A stretch of DNA of 64,000 nt. Source: Mesostigma viride (lineage: Eukaryota; Streptophyta; Mesostigmatophyceae; Mesostigmatales; Mesostigmataceae). Where the stretch lies: assembly GCA_009746045.1 (NCBI GenBank), contig RPFO01000059.1, positions 2,650,068 to 2,714,067 on the forward strand. Direction: 5' to 3'. Below are positions 1 through 11,492 of the stretch, piece after piece. A program made the position numbers and the translations under genes. Position 1 is the first letter of the stretch. Each line of letters opens with the position of its first letter. The notes under the pieces were generated by a model that was not told the origin of the DNA, did not search any database, and saw nothing but the letters and a program-made list of their open reading frames with translations.

Positions 1-316
1 GAGCCAAGCGCAAAGCAGCCAATAGGTGAGCTCTGAGTGCAGCCATTTGGCTCTGAGGCAACGAGGTGGACTGTGGGATGCCACATCAGGTTTGAGGGTG
101 CAAAAGTTGCGCAACTGTGAACCAATACCAAACAAGCAAACTCAGTGCTCAAGTGGGATGTGGCACATGCAGGCTGTCGTGGGGCGCCAAGGAAAAGACA
201 CGGGAAAGGTTACATATGCAAGTAGGTACTCAGTGGCTCGCACTTATACACTAAACCACTAACCGACTCACACGGTCGCAAACACACCTGCAGCGGCACA
301 CTCTCATCTTGCTCAC

Positions 317-3300
317 GTACCCAACGACTCGGCTGTTCGGGCTCAATATGATCTTGTCGGGCTGGAAGTTCGTCACTGGCTCGCTGAACTGGACAGCGAA
401 CAGGGTCACCTGATTGTTGGTGATGTAGCCACTCAGGCTAGTCACTGTAGCCGAGGGGGGCGTCCCATCTGCCAGCACCGTTGTGAGATGAGTCCGGACC
501 ACAGGGGCTGTGTGAGTTTAGTTATTCCATGTGAGTTTGCTCCATATCATACCCCACCCCACCCCACCCCACCCCACCCCACCCCACCCCACCCCACCCC
601 ACCCCACCCCACCCCACCCCACCCCACCCCACCCCACCCCACCCCTACCCCTACCCCAGTGAAGCCCCACATACCGTACATGACCACGACTGGGTCCGAG
701 GAGAGGCTCTGCAGCCCATCGGGTGTGCTGCACACACCTTCGGGTAGGGACACCGCCATGGGCCCTTCACCGGTGGGCGATATCTGGTGAGAGGCATGGT
801 GAGGTTGGTGCATCCCCCGCGGCCAAACGAAGACATGAGTCAAGGAGGGGGTAACCAACATCATCATTGGCTAGACGGGATGGGAAAGGGAATGAGCACG
901 GCAAAGGGTACCCTCACCTTGACCATCTCATTTACTTATTTACTTATTTAAAAAAGCAATATCTCGCCAACCGTAGAAAACAGGCCTTGCCTATGTCACA
1001 GCCAATCTAATCATCCCCATCCATATCATCCGGTCGCCGGCAAATGACGTAGGCTGGATCAGCAGAACTGACTACATGGTCGGGTGGCGCACACCTAATG
1101 TCTCCATTGTTGTGGTGAGGGGTTGACAAGGCGACTGGCTATAAGCTGCTGCACCCTGGCTGCTTTTGAGGCGCAGGCCATGGATTCAAGCACGAAGTTT
1201 GCCTGCACATCATCAGGACACTAAGCAGGGCTGGGTGGGTGGGGGACCAAAGACTGGTATTATATGAAGGATCTTTGAAGGAAAGCCCAAGGGGACTGGG
1301 GAAGGGGCAGGCGACTTACATCTACTAGCGCAAGGATGGTGCTGCCCTGGCCGACCAGCGTGATCTTCTTCACCACGCCAGTGCCAAAGGTATCCACCTG
1401 GAGGTCTCCCCCGCACTGCATGTCCGTAATGCCGCACACCGCCCACGTCACGGGGTCACTGGCTGCAAAGAAGGCCGGCTTGGCGGTGTCATTGACATAC
1501 ACTGTGCTCTCCCGCATGGTGTGGTAGTCGGGTAGGATAACAACCCGGCGGACCTCTGCATGACCAGGGTGTGGGTGAGCAGGCAAGGCATGGAACCCGA
1601 GGCGCACACGGCTGTCCGGCTAAGATCTCGGAGCCCACGTCTACATAAGCAAGGGGCTCCTGTTCACTGCCACCAAAAAGGACACCAAAAGGTTTTCTAA
1701 CTTGGTTCCACCCAAATGGGGAATGCATGACTCGTGGGCACTATGCTCACCCTTCGCTCCCTTTGTATGCTTGGTACATGATAGATTGGTACATTGTAGA
1801 TTGGTAGTCTTGGCCTACTGCAGAGCCGCCGCAACAGAGAAAAGCTTACCTGGCAAAGAGGGCTGAAACATCCACCTTGTGTAATGTATTACCAGCCATT
1901 GCGTGACATTATCAACGTGCATTTCTAGGTAGAAGCTGGCATTAGCGTTGCACTAGTAATGTGCATTTCTACATAATAGCTGGCATCAAGAATTGTGATG
2001 CCCTGTGAGCTCTGTAGAAAAAGGTGCCTATCTATAACACCTATATAAAGGTGCACGTCCCAATATTCCTTGTCCTTGTTGGAAGCCACGTGCAGCACAT
2101 ACCCAGAAGTTTATTCGGGTAGCGTAGACTAGTGCTCTAAGCAGCCTGGATGCATGCTTCTCCTTAGGGTGAGTCTACCCCACCAAATGTCTTAGCCGGG
2201 CATGCAGCACCCAGGCATGATACCAAGCATGTTTACTGCTGCCTCATCAGCGGCGTTTAGTATTCAACGCATCAAAATATGGCCAGCCACAGGGAAAACT
2301 TTCATTCCACCTGCCCCTAGCCATAAATGGAGGGGGTGGTGATGTTGAGCTAGAGTCTACCGTAAGACGGTGGAGAAAGGAGTGATGTCAATCCATTGAG
2401 TGACTCTATTCAAGCCTGTGCCTTTGTCAAGCACGCAGGCCCATTCGCTCAACAGACACACTAACGTTACATACCGGCAGCCTCCAGGAAAACGATGCGC
2501 TCCCCCAGCGGCCCCAGGATGTAGCTGTTGCTCCGCTGGGCAATCACGACCACCCCGGTATCGTCCGTGACGGAAGTAGAGGTAATCCGTAGCATGGCAC
2601 CCACCATGAGTGGCATCACCAAAAGGTTGACGTTGACCGCCCCGCCCGGCAGAAGCGCGCCCAGCCGGCAATCTGACTGGCACGTGGACGTGCTGAAGCG
2701 GGTGCACGGTCCATTGGCAGAGTCTACTGAGGTGATCTGATACAGCTGGCAGCCAGAGGGCGCTTCGCCCATCATCCCTGTGGCAATCGTCAGCCTCAAC
2801 AAGACCGCCTCCACCGCGGCGCTGCCTGCGATGCTGCTTCCTGTGGCAGACCCCTGGTGCTGCACCGTGACCCGCAGGGAGGACGGCCGGCCCTCGTAGC
2901 AGAAGCCGTTGCAGTCATCCATCGACACCGATACCGCAAGGGCGGCCAGCGGTGGGGGAGGGGGGGGAGGGGAGGGCACAGGGCCTGGTGGGGGAAAGCG
3001 AGGGGGTCCTGGCGCCGGTGGCAGCAGTGGTGGCGGCAACGACGGTTGCGACGGTGACAAAGGGCTGGCCGGGGATGAGGGAATGAAAGGGGGCGGAGAG
3101 AATGCGGTGACAGGCACAAGAGGTGGCGGAGGGAGTGACGGTGGCCGTGGGTTCACGAAGGGGAGAGGGGGCGGCAAGGGTAGGTAGAGAGAAGGGGGTG
3201 GCGGGCAGGGAGGGGGAGAGAACTGCATTAGTGGTGACGAAGGTGGTGGCGAGAGAGGGGGGGGTGGACGAAGAGGGGGTGGTGGCGAGGGCGGCGGCGA

Positions 3301-6300
3301 CACACGAGGGGGTGGGGAGGAAGGGGGCGACAATGCAGGCGGCGGTGGTGGGGAAAGGACTGTAGGTGGGGGAGGGAGCCGGGGAGGGGAAGGGGGAGAC
3401 TTGGACAGTGGTGGCGGAGAGGGCGGTGGAAAGATTTGAATGGCAGGAAGAGGTGGAGATGGATTTGGTGGAGAGGGTGGTGGCGGTGGTGACGGAGGCT
3501 GTTGTGGTGAGAGCGCCGCTGGTGCTGCTGGTGGTGGTGGTGGTGGCGGTGGTGGTGGATGTGAGGGCGGTGGTGGTGGTGAGGGTGTTGCTGGCGGCAA
3601 AGGAGGTGTTGGGGACGGTGATAGTGGCGGTGAGGGCGGTGGTGGAGGGGAAGGTGGCGGTGGTGGTGAGGGTGGCAGAGAGGGTGAGGGTAGCGGTGGT
3701 GGTGAGGGTGGTGGTGGCGGCGAAGGAGGTGGTGGGGATGGTGGTGGTGGTGGTGGTGGTGGTGGTGGTGGTGGTGGTGGTGGTGGTGGTGGTGGTGGTG
3801 GTGGTGGTGGTGGTGGTGGTGGTGGTGGTGGTGGTGGTGGTGGTGGTGGTGGTGGTGGTGGTGGTGGTGGTGGTGGTGGTGGTGGTGGTGGTGGTGGTGG
3901 TGGTGGTGGTGGTGGTGGTGGTGGTGGTGGTGGTGAGGGCGGTGGCGGAGGGGAGGGTGGAGGCGGTAGTGACGCTGGTAGTGGCGGCGAGGGCGGTGGT
4001 GGAGGTGAGGGTGGAGGGGGTGGTGAGGGTGGCGGTGGAGGTGAGGGTGGTGGTGGTGGTGGTGGTGAGGAAGGTGGCGGGGTTGAGGGTGGTGGTGGTG
4101 GTGGTGCGGGCGGCGGCGGCAATGGAGATGGTGACAGCGGTGGTGGCGGTAGGGGCGGCGTTGGCGGCGAGGGTGGTGGTGGTGGTGGTGAGGGAGGTGG
4201 AGGTCGTGGTGGTGGTGACAGGGGTGGAGGGGTTGAGGGCGGGGGTGGGGATGAGGGTGGTGGCGGTGGCGAGGGTGGGGTGGGTTGCGAGGGTGGTGTA
4301 GGTGGCAAAGGCAGTGTTGGTGGTGGTGGTGGTCGTCGGGGGGATGGTGGAGGAGATGGCGGTGAAGGTGCCGATGGGGAAGGAGATGGCAGTGGCGGCG
4401 GTCTAGGGGGTGGTCGTGGCGGCGAGAGAGGCGGTGGGGGACTTGGCGGTGGTGGGGAAGGAGGAGGAGGTCGAGGTGGTGGTGGTGGGCTTGGTGGTGG
4501 TGATGGTGGTGGTGGTGAGGGCTCCGGCGGTGTTGAAGGTGGTGGTGGAGGTGAGGGCGGCAGTTGAGGTGAGGGCTGTGGTTGAGGTGAGGGCGGCGGT
4601 GGTGGTGAGGGAGCAGGAGGTGGTGGTGAGGATGGTGGTGGTGGTGGTGAGGGGGGCAGGGGTGGAGAGGGTGGTGGTGGTGGTGAGGGCGCCGGCGGTG
4701 GGGAAGGTGGTGGTGGAGGTGAGGGCGGCGGTTGAGGTGAGGGCGGTGGTGGAGGTGAAGGCGGCGGCGGTGGTGAGGGAGCAGGAGGTGGTGGTGAGGA
4801 TGGTGGTGGTGGTGGTGGTGGTGGTGAGGGCGCCGGCGGTGGTGAAGGTGGTGGTGGTGGTGAGGGCGCCGGCGGTTGAGGTGAGGGCGGCGGCGGTAGT
4901 GAGGGAGCAGGAGGTGGTGGTGAGGATGGTGGTGGTGGTGGTGAGGGGGGCAGGGGTGGAGAGGGTGGCGATGGTGGTGAGGGTGGTGGTGGTGGTGAGG
5001 GCGCCGGCGGTGGCGAAGGTGGTGGTGGAGATGAGGGCGGCGGTTGAGGTGAGGGCGGTGGTGGAGGTGAGGGCGGCGGCGGTGGTGAGGGAGCAGGAGA
5101 TGGTGGTGTTGAAGGTGGTGGTGGAGGTGAGGGCGGCAGTTGAGGTGAGGGCTGTGGTTGAGGTGAGGGCGGCGGTGGTGGTGAGGGAGCAGGAGGTGGT
5201 GGTGAGGATGGTGGTGGTGGTGGTGAGGGGGGCAGGGGTGGAGAGGGTGGTGGTGGTGGTGAGGGCGCCGGCGGTGGGGAAGGTGGTGGTGGAGATGAGG
5301 GCGGCGGTTGAGGTGAGGGCGGTGGTGGAGGTGAAGGCGGCGGCGGTGGTGAGGGAGCAGGAGGTGGTGGTGAGGATGGTGGTGGTGGTGGTGGTGGTGG
5401 TGAGGACGCCGGCGGTGGTGAAGGTGGTGGTGGTGGTGAGGGCGCCGGCGGTTGAGGTGAGGGCGGCGGCGGTAGTGAGGGAGCAGGAGGTGGTGGTGAG
5501 GATGGTGGTGGTGGTGGTGAGGGGGGCAGGGGTGGAGAGGGTGGCGATGGTGGTGAGGGTGGTGGTGGTGGTGAGGGCGCCGGCGGTGGCGAAGGTGGTG
5601 GTGGAGATGAGGGCGGCGGTTGAGGTGAGGGCGGTGGTGGAGGTGAGGGCGGCGGCGGTGGTGAGGGAGCAGGAGATGGTGGTGAGGATGGTGGTGGTGG
5701 TGGTGAGGGGGGCAAGGGTGGAGAGGGTGGTGCTGGTGGTGAGGGCGCCGGCGGTGGGGAAGGTGGTGGTGGAGATGAGGGCGGCGGTTGAGGTGAGGGC
5801 GGTGGTGGAGGGGAGGGTGGCGGTGGTGGTGAGGGTGGTGGTGGCAGCGAAGGAGGTGGTGGGGACGGCGGTGGTGGCGGTGAGGGCGGTGGTGGAGGTG
5901 AGGGTGGAGGCGGTGGTGAGGGTGGCAGTGGGGGTGAGGGGGGCAGTGGGGGTGAGGGGGGCAGTGGTGGGGAGGGTGGTGGTGATGGTGAGGGCGGTGG
6001 TGGAGGTGAGGGTGGTGGTGGTGGAGAGGAAGTTTTCGGGGGTGAGGGTGGTGGTGGTGGTGGTGTGGGCGGTGGTGGTGGCGGTGAAGCAGGAGGTGTT
6101 GGTGAGGATGGCGGTGGTGGTGGTGAGGGCGGCAGTGGAGGTGAGGGTGGTGGTGGTGAGGGTCGTGGTGGTGGTGGCGGTAAGGGTGGTGGTGGAGGCG
6201 AGGGTGGCGGCGGCGGTGGTGGTGGTGAAGAAGGCGGAGGTGGAGAGGGTGGTGGTGGTGGTGAGGGTGGTGGCGGTGGAGAGGGAGGTGGTGGTGGTGA

Positions 6301-9030
6301 TGGTGGCGGGTGGGGTGCAGGTGGCGGCAAAGGCGGCGGCGGTGGTGATGGTGGCGGTGGTGGTGATGGCAGCGGTGGAGGCGAGAGTGGCGGGGCAGGT
6401 GCGGGTGGTGGAGGAGGTGACGGTGGTGGCGATGGTGAAGGTGGCAGTGGGGGGAGGGGGGCGCAGGAGGAGGAGGCGGTGACGGTGGTGGTGGTGGTGA
6501 GGGTGGCGGGGATGGAGAGGGTGGTGGTGGTGGTGAGGGCGGCAGTGGAGGTGAGGGTGGGGGTGGTGGTGAGGGTGGTGGTGATGGTGAGGGTGGTAGT
6601 GGGGTGAGGGTGGCGGTAAGGGTGGTGGTGGAGGCGAGGGTGGCGGCGGCGGCGGTGGTGGTGAAGGAGGCGGAGGTGGCGAGGGTGGCGGTGGTGGCGA
6701 GGGTGGCGGTGATGGGCTTGGAGGTGGGGAGGGTGGAGGCGGGGATGACGGTGGGGGGGGTGGAGATGGGGGTGGTGATGGTGGTGAGGGCGGAGGGGAA
6801 GGTGGTGGCCGTGGCGAAGGCGGTGGTCGTGGAGACGGTGGTGGTGGGCGTGGTGATGGGGGCGGGGGTCGTGGTGGGGGTGGGGGTCGTGGTGGGGGCG
6901 GAGGGGAAGGTGGCGGCGGAGGGGAAGGTGGCGGTGGTGATGGGTACGGAGGGGAAGGTGGCGGCGGTGGTGGTCGCGCACTCAAGTGGGCATAGAGGGC
7001 ACCGTATGTGGTTGTGTTTTCGAACGCCAGGAACCCCGCCAAGATGGTATTGCCCCTGTCAATGGAGAAGCCATCAAAAACCAAGTCCCATGTGCACCCA
7101 TAGTGATCAAACGATCCCAGCACAGTGTTCACATCCTGCGTGATGGTCATAATGTCGGCATTCTCCACCGCCGAAATGTTGGGGTTGGTGTTGGTTGTGA
7201 AGTTGAGCGCCAGCGTCACTGTCACTGCCGCCGTGCGCTGCACCACCGGGGTGTTAATGTCCAGCACCATCTCGAGCGGGATGTTGCCGATATTGCTATT
7301 GCTCGTGATGCCATTGTCGTACTGCACAGCCAAGCCGGGAGAGGGCGCGAAGCACAGAAGAAACGTGAGGGGGGGCGTTGCAGGGAACGAGGGGTATGAT
7401 ATCCTGAGGGGGGGGGGGGGGTACAGGGAGTGCAAGAATCCAAACGCGTTGCTCAGGATGGATGGACAATAACAGGCACCCACACGCATGTGCGGTGGCA
7501 CAGTGCAAACTAAAGCCCACTCTTGTGCATTTGCAAACAACATGAACACAGAGTGGTTGGACCCGTGCACGTTGCTTCGAGTGGGTGGACCCGTGTGTGT
7601 CGCTCACAAACCAGCAGAAGAGGGAAGCAACGGAAGCATGCGGCCTTCAGAGACCCGCTGCCATCCGCGTGTACTCCCAGTAGACGTGCCCAGCAGACAA
7701 CAGACCCGGCACTCAAAAGGGGATTGCTGAAACTGCGACAGTGCCCTCCCATGACCGCAGTGCACTTCGGTGGGGGTAACCCGGTGGGGGCCTGCCAGCC
7801 AAAGCTTGCTGCTGTGCTCACCTCAATCTCTACCAGCTTGAGTGGGTCGGCAGCGTGCGTGGTGAAGCCACACTGGGCCACGCAGGGAAGCTCAATGCGG
7901 TTCTGGATGGACGGTTGCGATGCGACGAGGGTCCCCCAGACCACCTTGTGGTCGGTGCGCACCGCGCATGCCGAGCAGGTGACGTTCTGTGTGATCAGGC
8001 GTGCCTCTGCGTAGCCAGACACCACAGGGTATTGGGACACATCAGGGATGGCGCCATTGCACACGTCACACGCATCGCCGACCCCGTCCCCATCCGCGTC
8101 CGCCTGGTCGTGATTGGCCACCTGCAGGCAGTTGTCGCATTCATTACCCGCACCATCACTATCGCTGTCTGTCTGGTTGCTGTTGGGCACAGTCAGGCAG
8201 TTGTCGGACACATCATCCACACCGTCGCCATCCGTGTCGGCCTGCCGCAGGAAGATTTTGCGCATGCAATTATCACAGGCACCACCTGCGCCATCACCAC
8301 CACTGCCGGCTTGGTCAGCTTTGACAGTACCGCCACGGTTGTCAGAAGCGGCACCAATCCCATCTAGATTCTCATCTGTAGCAATGTCGGCTTGGTTGGG
8401 GTTCCACTTAGTGACGCCGGTGTCGCACGCGTCGCCAATGCCATCACCATCAAAATCCTCCTGAATGGGGTTGGCAGCAGCAGGACAATTGTCACAGGCA
8501 TCGCCGACTCCATCCCCATCGCTGTCAGCCGGGCTAGGACTTGAAACCAATGGGCAGTTATCGCAGGCATCACCAAACATGTCGCCGTCGCGGTTAGCCT
8601 GATTCTCGTTTGGAATGCTCACGCAGTTATCGCATACGTTCCCATGCCCATCATCGTCCTGATCGGCCTGGTCCAGGTTCGCCACCTTCGGGCAGTTGTC
8701 ATCAGGGTCCTTCTTGGTATCTCCATCCCAGTCCACACAGGGTGGCAGAGATCCCGTGCGGGCCTGAAACTGCTCCGCCAATTCGTCACAAGCCCGTGCC
8801 GACGTCCTAATAAGAGGGGTGCTCGTGCAGCCTTGCGTGTAGCAGTACGATATGCACAAGGTATGGGCACCTTGTATCTGATACCAGGGCGCGATTGGCT
8901 GAAGGCACGCATCGTCAACCTCTGGTTCTTTATAAACCGTCAACAGCAAACGTGAATTAGATGCATGGGCGGCCGTTAATATTAACAGGAAGACGCAAAA
9001 GGAAAGTACTGCTTTACACCTGCTTTTCAT
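317..9030 (-). CDS. Secreted matrix/cell-wall protein: TSP type 3 repeats plus giant hydroxyproline-rich shaft (5 exons seen, 3' end off window)
   Basis: Exons read on the minus strand: 9030-7822, 7321-2475, 1555-1320, 783-675, and 507 to about 317 or 321. Splice sites seen are GAG|GTGAGC, GTGCAG|TAC, GCCG|GTATGT, ATGCAG|AG, GAT|GTAAGT, ACCAG|ATA, TACG|GTATGT and ACAG|CC, and the codon phases match at every junction. I chose the ATG at 9030 because it begins a classic signal peptide ([20 protein letters not shown]). Order: signal peptide, Cys-containing N-terminal domain (about 30-100), TSP3 repeats (about 101-323), Cys domain, a globular piece (YDNG to [10 protein letters not shown]), more than 1,300 residues of Ser-Pro/poly-Pro, then C-terminal domains; the last has a bacterial Ig-like look (VQFSEPV). 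Likely extracellular, with prolines hydroxylated and glycosylated. In exon 2 the Pro frame slips by -1 near 6600 and again near 6450, both in G-rich runs, so indels or assembly errors are likely. Pherophorin-like in style; exact family unknown. Confidence 0.8.
508..674 (-). other. Intron 4 of the matrix-protein gene (167 bp, phase 1)
   Basis: Donor TACG|GTATGT at 674 and acceptor CACAG|CC at 508; the codon GCC is restored across the junction. Most of the intron is a pentanucleotide minisatellite. Confidence 0.7.
551..657. repeat. (ACCCC)19 minisatellite followed by two TACCCC units, inside intron 4
   Basis: Nineteen perfect ACCCC units at 551-645 are followed by TACCCC TACCCC. On the coding (minus) strand this is GGGGT repeated, strongly G-quadruplex prone in the pre-mRNA and the coding DNA strand. 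It resembles a G-rich telomere-type repeat, but its intronic position argues for a plain minisatellite. Confidence 0.9.
784..1319 (-). other. Intron 3 of the matrix-protein gene (536 bp, phase 0)
   Basis: Donor GAT|GTAAGT and acceptor CTCACCAG|ATA join open frames at phase 0. AT-rich repeats of the type tttactta lie near 930-950. Nothing else recognised. Confidence 0.7.
1556..2474 (-). other. Intron 2 of the matrix-protein gene (919 bp, phase 1)
   Basis: Donor GCCG|GTATGT at 2474 and acceptor CATGCAG|AG at 1556; together they rebuild a GAG codon across the junction. A short imperfect duplication (about 1915-1985, sharing gtgcatttcta and agctggcat) lies inside. No gene seen in it. Confidence 0.72.
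3740..3934 (+). repeat. Uninterrupted (GGT)65 microsatellite coding poly-proline on the minus strand
   Basis: There are 65 perfect GGT units with no interruption. In the gene's frame (ACC/CCA on the minus strand) they encode a proline homopolymer of more than 60 residues. A perfect tract this long is expected to be length-variable between individuals and hard to assemble, so the exact count is uncertain. Confidence 0.9.
4531..5684. repeat. 576-bp tandem duplication inside the Pro-rich array
   Basis: The string tgttgaaggtggtggtgg occurs at 4531 and again at 5107, and the sequence between is repeated almost unchanged to about 5684. The period (576) is a multiple of three, so the duplication keeps the reading frame and adds 192 residues. 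This fits unequal crossing over within the shaft. Confidence 0.8.
7322..7821 (-). other. Intron 1 of the matrix-protein gene (500 bp, phase 0)
   Basis: The donor GAG|GTGAGC and acceptor TGTGCAG|TAC join two open frames cleanly at phase 0. The intron holds a C10-like run near 7408-7418 and no recognisable gene. Confidence 0.75.
8062..8730 (-). repeat. Thrombospondin type 3 Ca-binding repeats (protein level)
   Basis: Residues about 101-323 contain repeated blocks of the form D-x-D-G-D-G-x-G-D-x-C-D-N-C, for example [15 protein letters not shown]. Such repeats bind calcium and form a disulfide-linked wire in thrombospondins. The stretch at about residues 205-253 is degenerate: several Asp and Cys positions are lost, so those units probably no longer bind calcium normally. 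Confidence 0.88.
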
Positions 9031-9237
9031 TTTCCCTCGCTCCACACGCCAAATACGATGCGCCGGCGGTAACGATGAGAAAAGCTGTAGCTGGTCTTCC
9101 CAAATCTGCAAAATTAAGCGAGCGAGCTATAAATTATGAAAGGGGGCGAAGGGGCGGGCAGGCTTCGTGCCAAAATAACACGAGGCCCGCTTCTGAAAGA
9201 GAGCGCTGAGGCGATCAGTCGAGTTCTCGGTCGAACC

Positions 9238-9249
9238 TTATATATATTC
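9238..9249 (-). promoter_or_regulatory. Candidate TATA box of the matrix-protein gene
   Basis: The minus strand reads atatatataagg about 210 bases upstream of the chosen ATG at 9030, which would leave a 5' UTR of roughly 170-180 bases. This is a sequence match only; the transcription start is not visible. Confidence 0.4.
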
Positions 9250-10316
9250 TTTTCGTGAATACACCTAAGTAAATCACCATCAACCTTATTATGTGCACAA
9301 AAGGTAAGGCACCAAACATGCACGCATGACGTTGCAGGTTAATTATCATGCCCTGATAATCCCTATGGTCCTGATCACCCTGTGAAAGGGAAAGGGTGGC
9401 CAGCCCACATCGGCTGTGCCACCCACTCTATCCCCATGTCGATGATCAAGCCGCGGCTAGGGTGGGTGGGTACTTAGGATTTGGGAAGCTGGTGGAAAAA
9501 CAGGTGCGCTTTCATGATCCAATGTGACGTAGCTGCCCGAGAAAAAAAGGTGCAGGGGTTGTACAACCGCAGTTAAGAAAAAAAAGGAAGGGGGCGGGGG
9601 CAGAACTAGTTGTATCAATACGATGAAACACAGGACTGCAATATTTCCCAAGCGGAATGAATGCATCGCAGTCGTTCGAGTCACAAGTGCAGCGCGCAGC
9701 AACTCGTGTGGTCAGCACGCGCCGTAGGTAGGCAACGCAGCACGCTGTGATCATGTACCCGCCCCAAAAGCTTTTGGCTCGTACATCAATTTGGAGATGA
9801 CTGTCGATCGAATGTCGTCGAGATGACTGTCGAATGTCGAGCACTGAGCCACTGACCAGCATTCACGTGCGTCTAGAACGTAAGTGATTACACATATATA
9901 GATATCATTCATTGGTTTTGGACTGGGTTATCGACAAGCGATCGCAGGCGTACGATAGCACATAACAGCGATCTCAACTACCTATATTACGATCGTGTCC
10001 CGCAACGGAGAACCCTGAACTACCTGACACCGCCGCGTGCGCCGTACCGTACGGCCTGATCGCACCTCCACGCGCGAAAGCCATTGCTGAAATCCTGCGG
10101 AGCCGCGAGTTCGGGCCCGTAACCGAGGGCCTGAACGCAGTCCACACCCGCGTAAGATCGAGTCTTACCAATTCTGAACGGTTGATGAATTCAGCAAGAT
10201 GCGCGAGAAATGGCGGGGGGCATATACGGCTGGGGGGAAGAGTTTGGTACGAAGCAGCTTGTTGTTGTTGCCAGTCTGCTGCAGTCAGTTGTTGTGGTGG
10301 TGGTGGTGGGTGATGG
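9250..10316. other. Gene-free flank between the matrix-protein gene and the transposon nest
   Basis: No convincing coding frame, RNA gene or complete repeat was found. The short minus-strand frames here have no recognisable domain. A small TGG repeat lies near 10285-10308. This is the last host-like sequence before the nested LTR elements. Confidence 0.6.
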
Positions 10317-10550
10317 ATGTTACGACTCTGCCGACTACCTCCGCCTCTACCTAATCCCCGTCTAATACTACCTACTAAATTAGTGAGGCCACCTCTAGTT
10401 AATCCCTGTGCGAAAGACGAACGTGACGAGCCGGATCTCAATGCATTTACATAAGTACGACTATAATATGCCATCAGCCATTCAGTAACCGAAACCCCGT
10501 TTATTCCAGGAATAGAGGAAGGAAACACTACTACACTGCCATGACCCTAG
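10317..10550 (-). repeat. LTR-C, outer part (old Gypsy-B family LTR split by Gypsy-B copy 1)
   Basis: It starts TGTTACG and matches the Gypsy-B LTR with many substitutions. It is cut after CCTAG (10546-10550) and resumes after a second CCTAG at 47735. Joined, the two parts give an LTR of about 564 bp, close to the 573 bp of the younger copies. It is the 3' LTR of an older minus-strand element whose internal remnant is at 48065-48604. Confidence 0.8.
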
Positions 10551-11123
10551 TGTTACGCCGCGGATATCTACCTCCACCTCTACCTCTAATGGGCCTGATA
10601 CTACCTAAACTGGTAAGGCCGCCTCTACTCAAACCTCTGGCGAAAGACGAACGTGACGGAGCTGATCTCAATGCATTAACATATGTGTTACTATAATACG
10701 CCATACAACCATTTACCAAAACCCGTTTACTCCAGGAATAGAGGAAGGAAACACAACTACACTGCCGTGACCCAAGCCTAAATGTGTTAATTCATTTAAC
10801 ACACGCCGAGTGCACACACGAGGGGTAGAACGTGCATAAATGGTCACCAACGGTCCAACACGCTCGGGCCGACATGGCCCTCGCCTACAGATGCACGCTG
10901 GTCCACTACATCTACAGATGCACGCTGGTCCACTACATTCTACCAAAGGATCACGACCACTAGTAAAGTACACGGCGCGGCGCCCCAAAGGCACCCAATG
11001 TACCACGGTACTGTTACGAGGACAATAGTGTCCCGGTAGGAGCTACACGTAAACCTAGGGACAACCGAGGCAAAAGACCTAATTTACGTCCGTAACTACA
11101 ACGAATTGTTACGCGACGTAACA
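10551..11123 (-). repeat. 3' LTR of Gypsy-B copy 1 (573 bp)
   Basis: The ends TGTTACG...CGTAACA are inverted repeats of each other with TG/CA termini. It is nearly identical to 47157-47729; a few single-base differences were seen (for example ggtaaggcc versus ggtcaggcc). Preceded by TSD CCTAG. Confidence 0.9.
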
Positions 11124-11140
11124 CCTCCCCCCCCACAAAG
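11124..11140 (-). promoter_or_regulatory. Polypurine tract of Gypsy-B copy 1
   Basis: The minus strand reads ctttgtggggggggagg directly before the 3' LTR, the expected place for the plus-strand DNA primer. The same tract sits beside the LTRs at 48065 and 54614. Confidence 0.75.
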
Positions 11141-11492
11141 GTAGGGAGCCCTCTCCCTACGCACAGGGAGGTAACAAAGGAGTAGGAAACCTAATGCACC
11201 CAGCACACACCAACACAATCGGCAGACCATCCAAGATACAAAGCACCAATAGTTCACACGGTCTCCACCACCACGCCGGGAGGTGTAGGGTTAGCCAGCA
11301 CCAAGCCTGGTGGTAGGTTCCCCTAACTGCCTGGAACAAAGTCCTTGCCGGGGGGAACGGCACTGGGCAGGACACACAGAGTAAACACATCAGCACCAAG
11401 GACCAAGAACGACCAGTCAACTGGCCAGCACGTGAGGGCGACTCTATATACCGGAGGGACAACACCCTCAGGTCGGGCCTAAGGCCCTCTAT
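11141..11492 (-). other. 3' untranslated region of Gypsy-B copy 1
   Basis: Sequence between the ORF3 stop and the polypurine tract. It is conserved in copy 2 (54631-54982) and, more diverged, in the copy C remnant (48082-48435). No further ORF recognised. Confidence 0.6.

Larger units (their letters stand above)
2940..6975 (-). repeat. 4-kb Ser-Pro/poly-Pro coding array (C-rich minus, G-rich plus strand)
   Basis: On the minus strand the sequence is built from CCACC, TCACC and CCGCC units coding SPPPPP-type motifs for about 1,300 residues. The plus strand is therefore almost pure G, T and A built from GGT, GGC and GAG, and reads as Gly-rich or Val-rich shadow frames. Plus is the template strand for transcription here. 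The array shows ongoing slippage and unequal exchange; see the internal microsatellite and the 576-bp duplication. Confidence 0.85.

Noticed and set aside
551-645. Interstitial or terminal telomere
   Set aside because: The repeat lies between good splice sites of a spliced gene and the window continues on both sides.
488-790. Plus-strand Thr/Pro/His-rich frame over the ACCCC repeat
   Set aside because: It is produced by the minisatellite in intron 4 of the minus-strand gene.
3366-6607. Long plus-strand Gly-rich and Val-rich open frames
   Set aside because: They are shadows of the minus-strand Pro-rich array, where GGT/GGC repeats keep all frames open; no start, domain or exon context supports them.
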